The notes: generated by a model from the sequence alone, not told the origin. DNA of 64,000 nt from Halobacillus kuroshimensis DSM 18393 (GCF_000425705.1 NZ_AUDY01000008.1:1054001-1118000); one strand, 5' to 3'. Positions 51,964 to 60,878 are shown, numbered from the stretch's first letter. Made by a program: numbers and translations.

Positions 51964-52101
51964 TTATCGTTCTGTATTTGGAATATCTTCATATGTTTCT
52001 ACATCTATCGCGTACACATCACCGGATGCGACGCTTTCTAAAATTCCATAAACACCCATTTCAACAGCGTTAACGAGCTGCCCTCGTTTCTTCCCAGCCA
52101 C
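51964..52101 (-). CDS. Possible 45-residue protein of unknown function
   Basis: An open frame from GTG (52099-52101) to TAA ends 29 bases before a perfect terminator. The product begins AGKKRGQLVNAVEMGVYGIL and ends ETYEDIPNTER; composition looks like protein. The GTG lies within the GGAGG site itself, so translation may instead start at the ATG 14 codons on (31 residues). Not recognised. Confidence 0.45.
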   Translation of the reverse strand: MAGKKRGQLVNAVEMGVYGILESVASGDVYAIDVETYEDIPNTER

Positions 52102-52251
52102 CTCCTTTCCTATAGTTCGCTTTGGTTAGAATAACCTATTTTTCCACCAAAATTTACTTTCATAAAAATAAATCCCCTCCGTTGTCCTACATCTTTAAAT
52201 CATTCCCAGTCAATGAACCCATCTATTGAGGTATCATTTGAAGTTAAGCAA

Positions 52252-52279
52252 AAAGAAGAGATGCATCTCTGCATCTCTT
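52252..52279 (-). terminator. Terminator of the small gene at 52293-52451
   Basis: AAGAGATGCA/TGCATCTCTT stem, loop TCTC; CTTTTT follows on the minus strand. Confidence 0.85.
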
Positions 52280-52292
52280 GAAATAAGAACCG

Positions 52293-52451
52293 CTATTGTT
52301 TTCCTTTTTCTACAGCTTCGTGGATATGCTTTAAATATTTGTTCTGCTCGTCCATCTTAGTGGTGATTTTCCGTGTGTTCTTTTCTATCGTATGCGTGAT
52401 GGACCAGAGCGATATAATAATGACTACAACAACTATAAGACCGATGACATA
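52293..52451 (-). CDS. Possible small membrane protein with no standard start codon
   Basis: A minus-strand frame of 52 residues encodes a hydrophobic helix (VIGLIVVVVIIISLWSITHT) followed by a charged helix (TTKMDEQNKYLKHIHEAVEKG). It lies between a strong GGAGGAGGGG site (about 52450-52460) and a terminator. The only ATG there (52448-52450) is in another frame and stops after five codons. A non-AUG start, a frameshift or a sequencing error would each explain this. Confidence 0.4.
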   Translation of the reverse strand, partial: YVIGLIVVVVIIISLWSITHTIEKNTRKITTKMDEQNKYLKHIHEAVEKGKQ

Positions 52452-52477
52452 CCCCTCCTCCGCCTATTACATATCTA

Positions 52478-53581
52478 CTATTGATAATTAATTACCGCAG
52501 GGTTTGGGTCCAGCCTCAGTACATCTTCAGCACTCATCACCGGTTCGTCCTTGTTGTAAAAGATTTTAAAACCACCGTACTGGACGGCTTCATTGCGGAC
52601 AAATTTACGGTAAAGAGACATTTTAGTCGCTGAATCCCCCCACCCATCATAGTTGAGAACGACTTCAACGTTATCTGTCGGCGTGATGGCTTCCTTGTTT
52701 GTCAGAGCTTCATCCATGAATTGGTGGACGAGGATCATTTTATCCGGCAGGTCGTTTACCTCCACCATCTTCGATAAATAATTCACCGCCTGCTGCACTT
52801 CTGCTCCATCCACCTGACCTAGATTCACTCCCGGCGTTTCGCCTTCAGCCACGTGAAATTCCGTATCGATGGCAAGATGGACATACGGGAGTTTCAGCCA
52901 TTTCTCCAACAGCTTGACCTGATTCATCACAGAATCGGTTCCCAGCTGAACATCAAGCATCAACAAAGCATCATTCTCCTCAGCGAGTTCCGCGTAACGG
53001 TCGATATCTTCAGGCGAGGTGCGGTGATAATATTTACCTTCCGGACCAGGCGTGCGCTGCGCGACCGTACTGATCAACTCTATCATCGGAACAGCCGGGC
53101 GTTCAGGATCAGCGTTGGAATAGGCCTGTGTCTGTTCCTTTAGTTTTTCCATGAGTGCGTCGGGTTCCATTTCCCCAAGGATTCCCATATTTTCAGAATC
53201 CGGGTGCCCATAATAAGCAACGATTCTATGATCCTTCAAAGGACCTGAACTTTCATCTTCAGCCCCTTTCACAAGTGTTTCTCCCACCGGCACCATCCGG
53301 GTCCGGTCACCCCCATGCGCCTCTGCAGACGGCATGTTGTTTAATTCTTCTTCGGTTAACCCTTCTTTTAAAGGAGCTGCTGAATCATCCGGCTCTACGG
53401 CCTTAAATGGTTGTTCCGTGTGCTGAGTATCTGATGAAGCCGATTCTGTCCCTTCGTTTTCCTGCGCTTCTTCTTCCGTTTCTGTTTTATTGTCCTGTTG
53501 ATCCGAAGATGATTCTTCTGAGCATGCGGCTGCGAATACTCCCAGAATCAACAAAAATAGTATCACTGTAATCTTTCTCAT
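52478..53581 (-). CDS. Lipoprotein of unknown function
   Basis: A 367-residue secreted lipoprotein: signal peptide with lipobox FAAAC, then a long acidic, Ser/Glu-rich linker to about residue 110. The C-terminal domain (VAYYGHPDSENMGILGE onward) alternates helices and strands (PVPMIELISTVAQ, ALLMLDVQLGTD, YVHLAIDTEF, MILVHQF, EVVLNYDGWGD). That spacing suggests a TIM-barrel-like fold, with possible acidic active-site residues at AIDTEF and NYDGWGD. I do not recognise a named family with confidence. Monocistronic. Confidence 0.8.
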   Translation of the reverse strand: MRKITVILFLLILGVFAAACSEESSSDQQDNKTETEEEAQENEGTESASSDTQHTEQPFKAVEPDDSAAPLKEGLTEEELNNMPSAEAHGGDRTRMVPVGETLVKGAEDESSGPLKDHRIVAYYGHPDSENMGILGEMEPDALMEKLKEQTQAYSNADPERPAVPMIELISTVAQRTPGPEGKYYHRTSPEDIDRYAELAEENDALLMLDVQLGTDSVMNQVKLLEKWLKLPYVHLAIDTEFHVAEGETPGVNLGQVDGAEVQQAVNYLSKMVEVNDLPDKMILVHQFMDEALTNKEAITPTDNVEVVLNYDGWGDSATKMSLYRKFVRNEAVQYGGFKIFYNKDEPVMSAEDVLRLDPNPAVINYQ

Positions 53582-53778
53582 GCAGTCACTTCCTATGTAG
53601 TAGATTCAGTTTCCTATCTGATAGAAAACTTCCTATATTTTAACATAAGCCGTAGAATGTTTTGATAGGTAGAATCGATTAGATTATTCACAGCAGATTA
53701 CGATATTCCTTTATAAAAAGGGGTAAACAGACAAGAGAATCTGTCAATCTATCAAACCAACGTTTAGGAGGGAGTTCG

Positions 53779-54066
53779 ATGCCGACATGTCCGTCATGCG
53801 GCCGCCGGTGGACCTACATGGAAACGTTCACCCGGATGTGGGCGGTCCGGAAACATCAAAGCACCTGTCCTTCATGCCATAGGGAAAGCAAGGTCGGGAT
53901 AAAGTTGAGAATGGTTTTCCTGTGTTCTTTTATACCCTTAGTCCTGTATCCATTTGTCTTATCTGAAAGGATTCAAATCCCCGCCTATATGATTGGTTTA
54001 ACCTTGACCGCTCTTTCGTTGATTTCTCTTATGCCCTTCTGCACTTATGTAAGAAACCGCCCATAA
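53779..54066 (+). CDS. Small zinc-finger membrane protein, TIGR04104 type
   Basis: A 95-residue protein with two CPSC pairs (PTCPSCGRRWTY and STCPSCHRES) forming a four-Cys zinc ribbon, followed by two membrane helices (MVFLCSFIPLVLYPFVL, MIGLTLTALSLISLMPF). This layout matches the TIGR04104 family of putative zinc-finger proteins. AGGAGGG lies ahead of the ATG. Confidence 0.8.
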   Translation: MPTCPSCGRRWTYMETFTRMWAVRKHQSTCPSCHRESKVGIKLRMVFLCSFIPLVLYPFVLSERIQIPAYMIGLTLTALSLISLMPFCTYVRNRP

Positions 54067-54091
54067 AAAAACCGCCGGGAGACGGCGGTTT
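54063..54091. terminator. Bidirectional terminator
   Basis: AAACCGCC/GGCGGTTT stem between converging genes; the minus strand continues with a T-run. Confidence 0.85.
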
Positions 54092-54375
54092 CATTGAACT
54101 TTTTCCAATTTATGAACTTCACGGGAGGAGGTCAGATCTTTGGTTGCTTCACGATAGGCCTGATAATGGTCAGAATCGATATGCATCTGCAGGGCTTCCT
54201 GGTCCTTCCATGTTTCATAAAAAGCGAATACAGAAGCATCATCAAGAGAACGGTGAAGGACGTAATCGATACAACCCGCTTCCTTGCGGGAAGGCTCAAT
54301 CACTTTTCTCAATTCGTTGAACAGTTCCTCCTCACGCCCTTCTTTCGCTGTTAGAAATGCATTAATGGTAATCAT
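54091..54375 (-). CDS. Antibiotic biosynthesis monooxygenase (ABM) domain protein
   Basis: A 94-residue ferredoxin-like dimer of the YgiN/putative quinol monooxygenase type. NAFLTAKEGREEELFNELRKVIEPSRKEAGCIDYVLHRS and VFAFYETWKDQEALQMHIDSDHY are the family pattern. Substrate unknown. Confidence 0.9.
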   Translation of the reverse strand: MITINAFLTAKEGREEELFNELRKVIEPSRKEAGCIDYVLHRSLDDASVFAFYETWKDQEALQMHIDSDHYQAYREATKDLTSSREVHKLEKVQ

Positions 54376-54576
54376 AGTTATTCTCCTTTTTTTACAGCCG
54401 GGTCCGGCTGATGACTTACTGCCTTTTCATTTTACAAAAACTCATTTCAGTAGAGAAATCATCCGCTCATGGAGTGAATAAAGATCCGACGCTTATTGTT
54501 CCCAAAAGCCTTCTTTGCATACCAGCATTCATCATATGGTGATTAAGAAAACTCACCCAAGAGGTGGTTCGCCGTC

Positions 54577-55785
54577 TTAAGCAGACGCGTGCTGATGTTT
54601 ACTTGTGAGTGTAAAGAAAAGAACCGCTCCAATAAAGGATGTACTGAATAAAATCAGCCCCATAGGTACAGCAGACGTTTCATCCAAACCGACCAGCGGC
54701 GAAACAACGGCTCCAAACAACAGCGGAAGCATACCGAGAACTGCACTGGCGCTTCCTGCCCGGTGGCCTTGATGCTCCATGGCAAGGGTGAATGTACTCG
54801 TCAGCACCATTCCCATCGCTGTCATATAAATGAAAATAGGGGTAACGATGGAATACAACGGCCCCTCTATCCAAGTCATTACCAAGAGAAACCCTGTGGC
54901 GGTTACCGCTGTCAGGACAGCCGTACGCAGCAGGCTGCGTTCATGGATAATTCCGCCGAGACGGCCGATCAAAAAGCTCCCTGTGATGATGGCAAGTCCA
55001 TTGATTCCAAACAAGATACTGAAGACTTGAGGAGATACGTTATAAATACCTTGATAAACGAACGGTGTTCCGGATACATACGCAAAGCTTCCGCCATGGA
55101 CAAAGCCGATGGTCAACGCGTACCCAATGAAGGAACGATCTTTAAGCAGACGTCCAATCGTCAAAATAGATTCTTTGACAGAGCTTGGAATCCTTCTCTC
55201 CTTTGGAAGAGTTTCCGGCATTTTCGCAATGACCGTCAAAACAATAGCCGCTCCGACAATACTTAAGAAAAAGAAAATCGTTTCCCATGTTGAAAACGGC
55301 AGAAGAAGAATCGCTCCTCCTGTCATTGGAGCAATCATTGGAGCTGTCGCATTAATAACCATCAATAATGCAAAAAACTTCGTCAATTCGCGTCCTGTAA
55401 AAACATCACGCACAACGGCACGTGAGAGAACGATTCCTGCTGAAGCAGTAAAACCCTGCAGAAACCTTGCTATAACAAGAATGGTAATGTTCGGTGCCAG
55501 TGCACTTAAAAGTGAAGCAACAGAGAATAAGGCCAGAAATATGGTTAATGGCTTTTTTCTGCCCTGCGCATCACTAATCGGACCTACGACGATCTGTCCA
55601 ACAGCCAGACCAATAAGACAGGCGGTCAGACTGAGCTGCACCAATGAAGCACTTGTATTTAGGTCAGACGCGATGGCTGGAAAACTCGGCAGATACATAT
55701 CAATATTCAGCGGACCCAGAATTCCGAGCATTCCAAGCAGAAACGCTAATCCGATTCTTTCTTTCCCTGTAGGATTTTGTAACAT
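54577..55785 (-). CDS. MFS drug exporter, Bcr/CflA type (DHA1)
   Basis: A 402-residue 12-helix exporter. NIDMYLPSFPAIASDLNTSASLVQLSLTACLIGLAVGQIVVGPISDAQGRKKPL is the Bcr/CflA start and includes motif A; RFLQGFTASAGIVLSRAVVRD is the motif B region. It should expel bicyclomycin, chloramphenicol-like or other small molecules. No regulator beside it. Confidence 0.92.
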   Translation of the reverse strand: MLQNPTGKERIGLAFLLGMLGILGPLNIDMYLPSFPAIASDLNTSASLVQLSLTACLIGLAVGQIVVGPISDAQGRKKPLTIFLALFSVASLLSALAPNITILVIARFLQGFTASAGIVLSRAVVRDVFTGRELTKFFALLMVINATAPMIAPMTGGAILLLPFSTWETIFFFLSIVGAAIVLTVIAKMPETLPKERRIPSSVKESILTIGRLLKDRSFIGYALTIGFVHGGSFAYVSGTPFVYQGIYNVSPQVFSILFGINGLAIITGSFLIGRLGGIIHERSLLRTAVLTAVTATGFLLVMTWIEGPLYSIVTPIFIYMTAMGMVLTSTFTLAMEHQGHRAGSASAVLGMLPLLFGAVVSPLVGLDETSAVPMGLILFSTSFIGAVLFFTLTSKHQHASA

Positions 55786-55962
55786 TGTTCAAACACCTTC
55801 CTCTTTCTCTCTATCTGTAAACAATCCCTGCTATATATCCCTCAATCACCTGTTTGTTAAACTTCGATTTTATCCCTCTTCCTTTGAAAAGTCTATGATT
55901 TTCTTAATGATTCACTGCTCTTGATAGAAAACAGACATTAGAGAGCGGTTCCTTCATCCATC

Positions 55963-55989
55963 AAAAAAAAGACCTGACTGCGTCAGGTC
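55963..55989 (-). terminator. Terminator of the phosphotriesterase-like gene
   Basis: GACCTGAC/GTCAGGTC stem, eight T on the minus strand. Confidence 0.9.
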
Positions 55990-56006
55990 CATAATCCTTC
56001 CTTGAT

Positions 56007-57035
56007 CTAAATCCTTTCTTCCTGTGACTGCGTTTGTTCCGGCTGGGGTTCATAGGCTTGTCCAAAAAGCCTGGCGGGGTTTCTGGACAAGATCTGCTCC
56101 AGCTGCCCGCTAGTTACGGCCCCTTCCTCCAGTAGACCAGGAAGAACATGCTGGAATAAATAGTCCGGCTTCCAATTTTTCAGAAGTTTCTTCAGAGGGT
56201 CAGGCATGACTGGTTCCCGTCCCCACCAGACGTTGACTGTATCATGCGAAAGAAACAGCTGGCCTTCATACCCTGACCCAAGAAGAGCCTTTAAAACAAT
56301 TGTCCGCTCCTCATCCGCAGGAGCCCCGACTATCCCCTGAAGTCCCCAGCGATCCATCGCAAGATAGACTCCGTGCTTCAGCACCTGCAGATGTTCGGTA
56401 ATGTCTGTCGTCCCACACATATGGCCGATCACAACTTTTTTAGGATCGGCTCCTTCTTCCATTAGAAATGCTGCCTGTTCCGGTCCCATCGTTCCTTCCT
56501 GCGTATGGGTTAAAAGAACGACGCCGGTTTCCTTCTGAACCCTCACCGCCGCCCGGAAAAACATGCGCTCATATGCAGTAATTTCCCCTTTGCTAGAAGC
56601 GAGCTTGATGATGCCCGGTTTAATACCGGTCCCTTCAATCCCCTCGGTTATTTCTGCTTTGAATAATTGATAGATTTCCTCTTCCGCTGTTCCTAGCTGC
56701 TGACGAAACTTAAAATAAGGCGTCGCCCCTTCCCCTTCATAGTAATAACCAGTAGCACAAATGATGTTCAGGCCACTTGCTTCAGAAACGGCTCTGAGCA
56801 GTTCAACATGACGTCCGCATTCATTCGGGGTAGGATCGACGACTGTTTCAATCCCCTGCGTTTGAATCAATTCGGCCACTTTAAGGCCCTGCTGTTTTTT
56901 CTCTTCAAAATCATACCCTCCAAGGGTCAGGTCCCCTTGGAAACCAGGATACCCAAAGAAAAAGTGTTCGTGAATCAACGTTTTCCCAAGCTTGTCCGCC
57001 TTGATCGGTCCTGTTACCGTTTCAACGTACTGCAT
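56007..57035 (-). CDS. Phosphotriesterase-family metal hydrolase
   Basis: A 342-residue TIM-barrel hydrolase starting at the ATG after GGAGGAG. All binuclear metal ligands of the family are visible: His22 and His24 (LIHEHFF), the carboxylated Lys144 (GIIKLAS), His177 (LTHTQEG), His205 (GHMCG) and Asp265 (LSHDT). Members include lactonases and phosphotriesterases; substrate is not predictable. It lies downstream of nucleoside-related genes but has its own leader and a TetR-like dyad. Confidence 0.9.
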   Translation of the reverse strand: MQYVETVTGPIKADKLGKTLIHEHFFFGYPGFQGDLTLGGYDFEEKKQQGLKVAELIQTQGIETVVDPTPNECGRHVELLRAVSEASGLNIICATGYYYEGEGATPYFKFRQQLGTAEEEIYQLFKAEITEGIEGTGIKPGIIKLASSKGEITAYERMFFRAAVRVQKETGVVLLTHTQEGTMGPEQAAFLMEEGADPKKVVIGHMCGTTDITEHLQVLKHGVYLAMDRWGLQGIVGAPADEERTIVLKALLGSGYEGQLFLSHDTVNVWWGREPVMPDPLKKLLKNWKPDYLFQHVLPGLLEEGAVTSGQLEQILSRNPARLFGQAYEPQPEQTQSQEERI

Positions 57036-57058
57036 GGACTCCTCCTCCTCGATATACC

Positions 57059-57070
57059 TACCAGTCAGTA
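57059..57070 (-). promoter_or_regulatory. Short dyad resembling a TetR-type operator
   Basis: TACCAGTCAGTA, a TAC...GTA dyad, lies 24 bases before the phosphotriesterase-like start. No TetR gene is in the window. Confidence 0.25.
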
Positions 57071-57082
57071 TGTTAAGGCCAA

Positions 57083-57116
57083 AAAATAACCTTATCTTAA
57101 GGATAAGGTTATTTTT
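57083..57116. terminator. Terminator of the nucleoside hydrolase gene
   Basis: AAATAACCTTATC/GATAAGGTTATTT 13-bp stem with T-run. Confidence 0.92.
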
Positions 57117-57150
57117 CAGAATATTCAATGCAATTATGAAAATATAACGG

Positions 57151-58086
57151 TTAGTCACCGTAGGACCGCAAAGCTTTTTCAAAAACATTCCAGAACTTTT
57201 CCTTGTCCAAATCAACAGCGAAATGGACATTCGGTTCTTTTTTCGTCACACCAAGGAGATCGACACTTGTCATGCCCGTGGTATATTCTCCTCTAGTCTC
57301 CACGTCCACATGCACATGCCTGCATTCAAAGATATCTGGTTCTATAAGGTACATAGCTGTACAGGCGTCATGAATGGGTCCGGCTTCAAAGTTAAAGACA
57401 TCCTTATACGTTTTCGAAAAAAATTCCAGAAGCTCAAAAACAAATTGAGCAACGGGGTGATCGACAGCTGCAACCATGTCCATAATTTTCCGGTCGGCGA
57501 GTGCTTGATGTGTCACGTCAAGACCAAACATCGTAATCGGGATGCCGCTTTCGAATACATGCTTCGCCGCTTCTGCATCCACCCATATATTAAATTCGGC
57601 CGCTGGTGTCCAGTTTCCGAACGTTCCCCCGCCCATCAAGACGATTTCCTCAATATTCTTCTTAATTCCGGGCTCCTTGATGAGAGCTGAGGCAATATTT
57701 GTCAAAGGACCTGTCGGGACGAGTGTAATTTTCTGTTCTGTTTGAAGGGCTTTTTCAATAATCAAGTCAACCGCATGCTGTTCAACCGGCCCTTTTGTCG
57801 GAATGGTTGGGAGTTCAGGACCATCAAGCCCCGATTCGCCATGAAAATCCCCTGCCGTCACCCGCCCCCCTTTTAAAGGTTTTGCTGCTCCCTCAGCCAC
57901 TGGAACGTCCAGTCCTATCATTTCACAGACATTTAGAGCATTGTATGTACATTTCTCCACTTCTACATTTCCAGCCACTGTCGTTATTGCTTCTATTTGA
58001 AGCGGACTTATTTGAGAAGCTGCTAAAATAATCGATATGGCATCATCATGACCGGGATCACAGTCGAGAATCACTTTCCTTTTCAT
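57151..58086 (-). CDS. Nucleoside hydrolase, second copy
   Basis: A 311-residue nucleoside N-ribohydrolase (ATG after GGGAGG). ILDCDPGHDDAISIILA is the classical DxDxGHDD motif; IVLMGGGTFGNWTPAAEFNIWVDAEAA and IHDACTAMYLIEP complete the calcium and catalytic sites. It is closer to canonical IunH/RihB than the copy at 38460-39428. It lies 23 bases after the DUF1445 gene and is probably co-transcribed. Confidence 0.94.
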   Translation of the reverse strand: MKRKVILDCDPGHDDAISIILAASQISPLQIEAITTVAGNVEVEKCTYNALNVCEMIGLDVPVAEGAAKPLKGGRVTAGDFHGESGLDGPELPTIPTKGPVEQHAVDLIIEKALQTEQKITLVPTGPLTNIASALIKEPGIKKNIEEIVLMGGGTFGNWTPAAEFNIWVDAEAAKHVFESGIPITMFGLDVTHQALADRKIMDMVAAVDHPVAQFVFELLEFFSKTYKDVFNFEAGPIHDACTAMYLIEPDIFECRHVHVDVETRGEYTTGMTSVDLLGVTKKEPNVHFAVDLDKEKFWNVFEKALRSYGD

Positions 58087-58109
58087 TGTACACACCTCCC
58101 CTTCCCACG

Positions 58110-58874
58110 TCAGGAATAATTCGGATCTTTTTCGTCTGTAATAAGCATGTGTCCGGGCGCATGGGTAATCATAATCGAAGGCTGTGCCTGAAGGGCGGCA
58201 TTCTGAGGAGTTACTCCGCATGCCCAGAACACCGGTGTCATTTCATCCCTGTCAAATGTAACAGCTTCACCATAATCCGGTTGTTGAATGTCGTCGATTC
58301 CGATCTGCTCCGGAGAACCGATATGGACAGGATCACCATGGGAAGATTCAAATTGGTGGGAGATTTTCAAAGCCTGATCCACTAAATGATTCGGAACAGC
58401 ACGCATACTTACAACCATATTTCCCTTGAAGATGCCTGCTTCTTTTAAGGGAATATTCGTATCAAACATTGGGACGACTTTGTTCTGGTCTTGATGCAGC
58501 AGAGGAATCCCCCCGTCAAGAAGGGCTTGTTCAAAGGTAAAGGAACATCCGATGAGAAAAGTAACAAAATCATCCTGCCAGACTTCGTTCAGATCCAGGA
58601 CTTCCTCTGAAAAGAAGCCATTTCTATAAATCCGATAGCGCGGGAGATCGGTGCGGATATCCGCATCAGCGGTAAAGGGCTTCGTCACCCCTGCTTCCAT
58701 AACTTCCACAACCGGGCATGGTTTTGGGTTTCTCATGCAGAATAAAAGAAAATCGAAAGCGTAGGCTTTCGGGAGCGTTACCAGATTGGTTTGTATATAC
58801 TGTTCGCACAAGCCGGAAGTTGTTCCAGTCAACTCCTGATTTCGAAATTTCATTCGTGTTTCCAATGGATTCAT
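58110..58874 (-). CDS. Putative hydro-lyase, DUF1445 (YcsI, D-glutamate cyclase-like)
   Basis: A 254-residue cytoplasmic protein. TTSGLCEQYIQTNLVTLPKAYAFDFLLFCMRNPKPCPVVE and DLPRYRIYRNG are the DUF1445 pattern, with VFWACGVTPQNA and ITHAPGHMLITD at the C-terminus. In bacilli YcsI sits near sugar-acid or 5-oxoproline genes. Here it leads a nucleoside hydrolase gene. Confidence 0.9.
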   Translation of the reverse strand: MNPLETRMKFRNQELTGTTSGLCEQYIQTNLVTLPKAYAFDFLLFCMRNPKPCPVVEVMEAGVTKPFTADADIRTDLPRYRIYRNGFFSEEVLDLNEVWQDDFVTFLIGCSFTFEQALLDGGIPLLHQDQNKVVPMFDTNIPLKEAGIFKGNMVVSMRAVPNHLVDQALKISHQFESSHGDPVHIGSPEQIGIDDIQQPDYGEAVTFDRDEMTPVFWACGVTPQNAALQAQPSIMITHAPGHMLITDEKDPNYS

Positions 58875-59072
58875 ACCAACACCCTCTCTTGTCTATGGTT
58901 CTATTATAGCGAAAACAACCCTGATTTTTAAACCATTCCGAGTATTCTGTGGTTTTATGAAGCGGGAGTCTTTGTATTTCCAGTGTACCCGGGAGGGGAA
59001 AATTTATCTTTCCGGAAGAAAGGTTTACGATAACGTTCTTCTTTTATAAACATACCCATCACTCGGATCATG

Positions 59073-59101
59073 CAAAATACCCGGGGAGCGCCCCCGGGTA
59101 T
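59073..59101 (-). terminator. Terminator of the small membrane protein gene
   Basis: ATACCCGGGG/CCCCGGGTAT stem, T-run on the minus strand. The 58875-59072 stretch before it shows nothing else. Confidence 0.85.
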
Positions 59102-59104
59102 GCT

Positions 59105-59377
59105 TCAGGATATGAAGTCTGCCAGAAAGTTGAAAAAGGCGAGCCATGCTAAGGAAGCGGCACTCATAGCCAGTACGAATATAGACAATAGGGGATGGAA
59201 CCCTTTTTTATACTGAGCCTGGAATATGAAGAGAGCAGAAACAACGATGCCTGCAGCGAAGGCAAAGCCGAACAATAGATTTAGTACCCCTTCAAAGGTG
59301 AAATCGTATCTGAAAATGATGGTAAGCATGTATAGGATATCTATAGCAGCAAGAATAATTAAAAGACTTCTCTTCAC
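59105..59377 (-). CDS. Small three-helix membrane protein of unknown function
   Basis: A 90-residue protein from a GTG start 5-8 bases after GGAGGAG. Three hydrophobic helices are visible (RSLLIILAAIDILYMLTIIF, LLFGFAFAAGIVVSALFIFQ, LLSIFVLAMSAASLAWLAFF). Single gene with its own terminator; unrecognised. Confidence 0.7.
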   Translation of the reverse strand: MKRSLLIILAAIDILYMLTIIFRYDFTFEGVLNLLFGFAFAAGIVVSALFIFQAQYKKGFHPLLSIFVLAMSAASLAWLAFFNFLADFIS

Positions 59378-59465
59378 GGATTCTCCTCCAATTATGATCT
59401 GTCGTCCTTCATCCTTTGCCTTTTCCATAAAAAAATAAACGTACGGATGTTCGAACAGAGCGCAC

Positions 59466-59492
59466 AAAAAAACACCCGAGGATCTCAGGTGC
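59466..59492 (-). terminator. Terminator of the nucleoside transporter gene
   Basis: CACCCGAG/CTCAGGTG stem (one mismatch) followed by seven T on the minus strand. Confidence 0.85.
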
Positions 59493-59499
59493 TTTCGTT

Positions 59500-60717
59500 T
59501 TACAAAAGAAACATTCCAGCAATGCTGGCTGACAGGAAATTGGCCAGCGTTGCGGCAACAACAGCTTTAAGACCAAGGCTGGCTACGTCCTTCCTCCTGT
59601 CAGGAGCAAGACCGCCAAGGGCGCCGATCTGTACGCCGATACCAGACAGGCTGCCAAAGCCCGTTAATGCAAAGGTCGTCACAATCTCTGCCTTCGCACT
59701 TAATTCATTTTTAGCTTCGCCAAGACTGGAAAACGCAACAAATTCATTGGCCATGATTTTCTCCCCAATAAATCCAGCTGCTCTAACAGCTTCTTCCCAT
59801 GGGACACCAATCACAAAAGCCAGAGGAGCCAGCACATATCCAAGCAGCTGCTGGATGGTAATCGTAAAGCCGAGCAAACCACCGATCCAGCTGACCATCC
59901 CGTTCAACAGGGCCAGAAGGGCAATGAACGAGAGCAGAATCGCTCCGATATTCAAGGCCAGCCGTAAACCGGTCACCGCTCCGTTTGCCACAGCATCGAA
60001 TACGTTCGACGTATCGCTGTCTTCCGGGTTGATATCGGAGAACTCTTCTGAACGCGGCTCAGTCTCTGGAAGAAACAATTTAGCCATCACAAGGGCCGCG
60101 GGTGCAGCCATAAAAGAAGCGGCCAGCAGGTACTCTACGTTAATGCCCAGAAGTGTATATCCTACAAGCGTTGACCCGGCTATAGATGTAAATCCACCAG
60201 TCATAACAGCAAATAATTCCGATTTGGAAATTTTGGATATAAATGGACGGATCAATAACGGAGCCTCTGTCTGTCCGACAAAAATATTCCCTGCAGCATT
60301 GATGCTTTCCACCTTCGTCGTGCCAAGAACTTTAGACAGGAATCCTCCGATCAGCTTTATCACAATCTGCATAATGCCAAGGTGATACAATACAGCAATC
60401 AAGGAACTGAAGAAGATGATCGTCGGCAGGACTTGAAAGGCGAACAGCATCCCCATCCCTTCCTGATTGATCAGCGGGCCGTAAAGGAAACCGATTCCTT
60501 CCTCTGTGTATCCGATCAGCTTACTTACTCCGGAGGACATGGCTCCGAGAAGTTTCTGCCCTCCACTGGTTGCAAAAACCAGGAAGGCAAAAGAAACTTG
60601 GAGCAGAAGACCTGCGCCAACAGTTCTCCAGCGAATCGCTTTTCTATTTGTTGAAAATAGCAGGGCCAGAATGAAGACGATACTCACGCCGCCTAACCCC
60701 CACAAGATATTTATCAT
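59500..60717 (-). CDS. nupC: Concentrative nucleoside transporter NupC type
   Basis: A 405-residue Na+/H+-nucleoside symporter of the CNT family. LLFSTNRKAIRWRTV, the GLPTIIFFSSL-like segment LPTIIFFSSLIAVLYHLGIMQ, NAAGNIFVGQTEAPLLIRPF and ALTGFGSLSGIGVQIGALGGLAPDRR are diagnostic. It is 162 bases after the terC gene with a terminator between. It would feed nucleosides to the two nucleoside hydrolases and GMP reductase in this window. Confidence 0.95.
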   Translation of the reverse strand: MINILWGLGGVSIVFILALLFSTNRKAIRWRTVGAGLLLQVSFAFLVFATSGGQKLLGAMSSGVSKLIGYTEEGIGFLYGPLINQEGMGMLFAFQVLPTIIFFSSLIAVLYHLGIMQIVIKLIGGFLSKVLGTTKVESINAAGNIFVGQTEAPLLIRPFISKISKSELFAVMTGGFTSIAGSTLVGYTLLGINVEYLLAASFMAAPAALVMAKLFLPETEPRSEEFSDINPEDSDTSNVFDAVANGAVTGLRLALNIGAILLSFIALLALLNGMVSWIGGLLGFTITIQQLLGYVLAPLAFVIGVPWEEAVRAAGFIGEKIMANEFVAFSSLGEAKNELSAKAEIVTTFALTGFGSLSGIGVQIGALGGLAPDRRKDVASLGLKAVVAATLANFLSASIAGMFLL

Positions 60718-60844
60718 GTTGAAACCCCTCTTCCTTTTCATCCACTGTTTCATGTGCTGCCGTTTCGAACTAAAGGATAAATGATACCAGTTGAAAAAAA
60801 GGGCCGCAATAGGTTTATAACAAGTAAGAATTGTCCGATAATGC

Positions 60845-60874
60845 AAAAAATGGACCCCTTCTATGGGATCCATT
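60845..60874 (-). terminator. Terminator of the terC gene
   Basis: AATGGA-CCC/GGG-TCCATT stem, six T on the minus strand. Confidence 0.85.
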
Positions 60875-60878
60875 CTCA

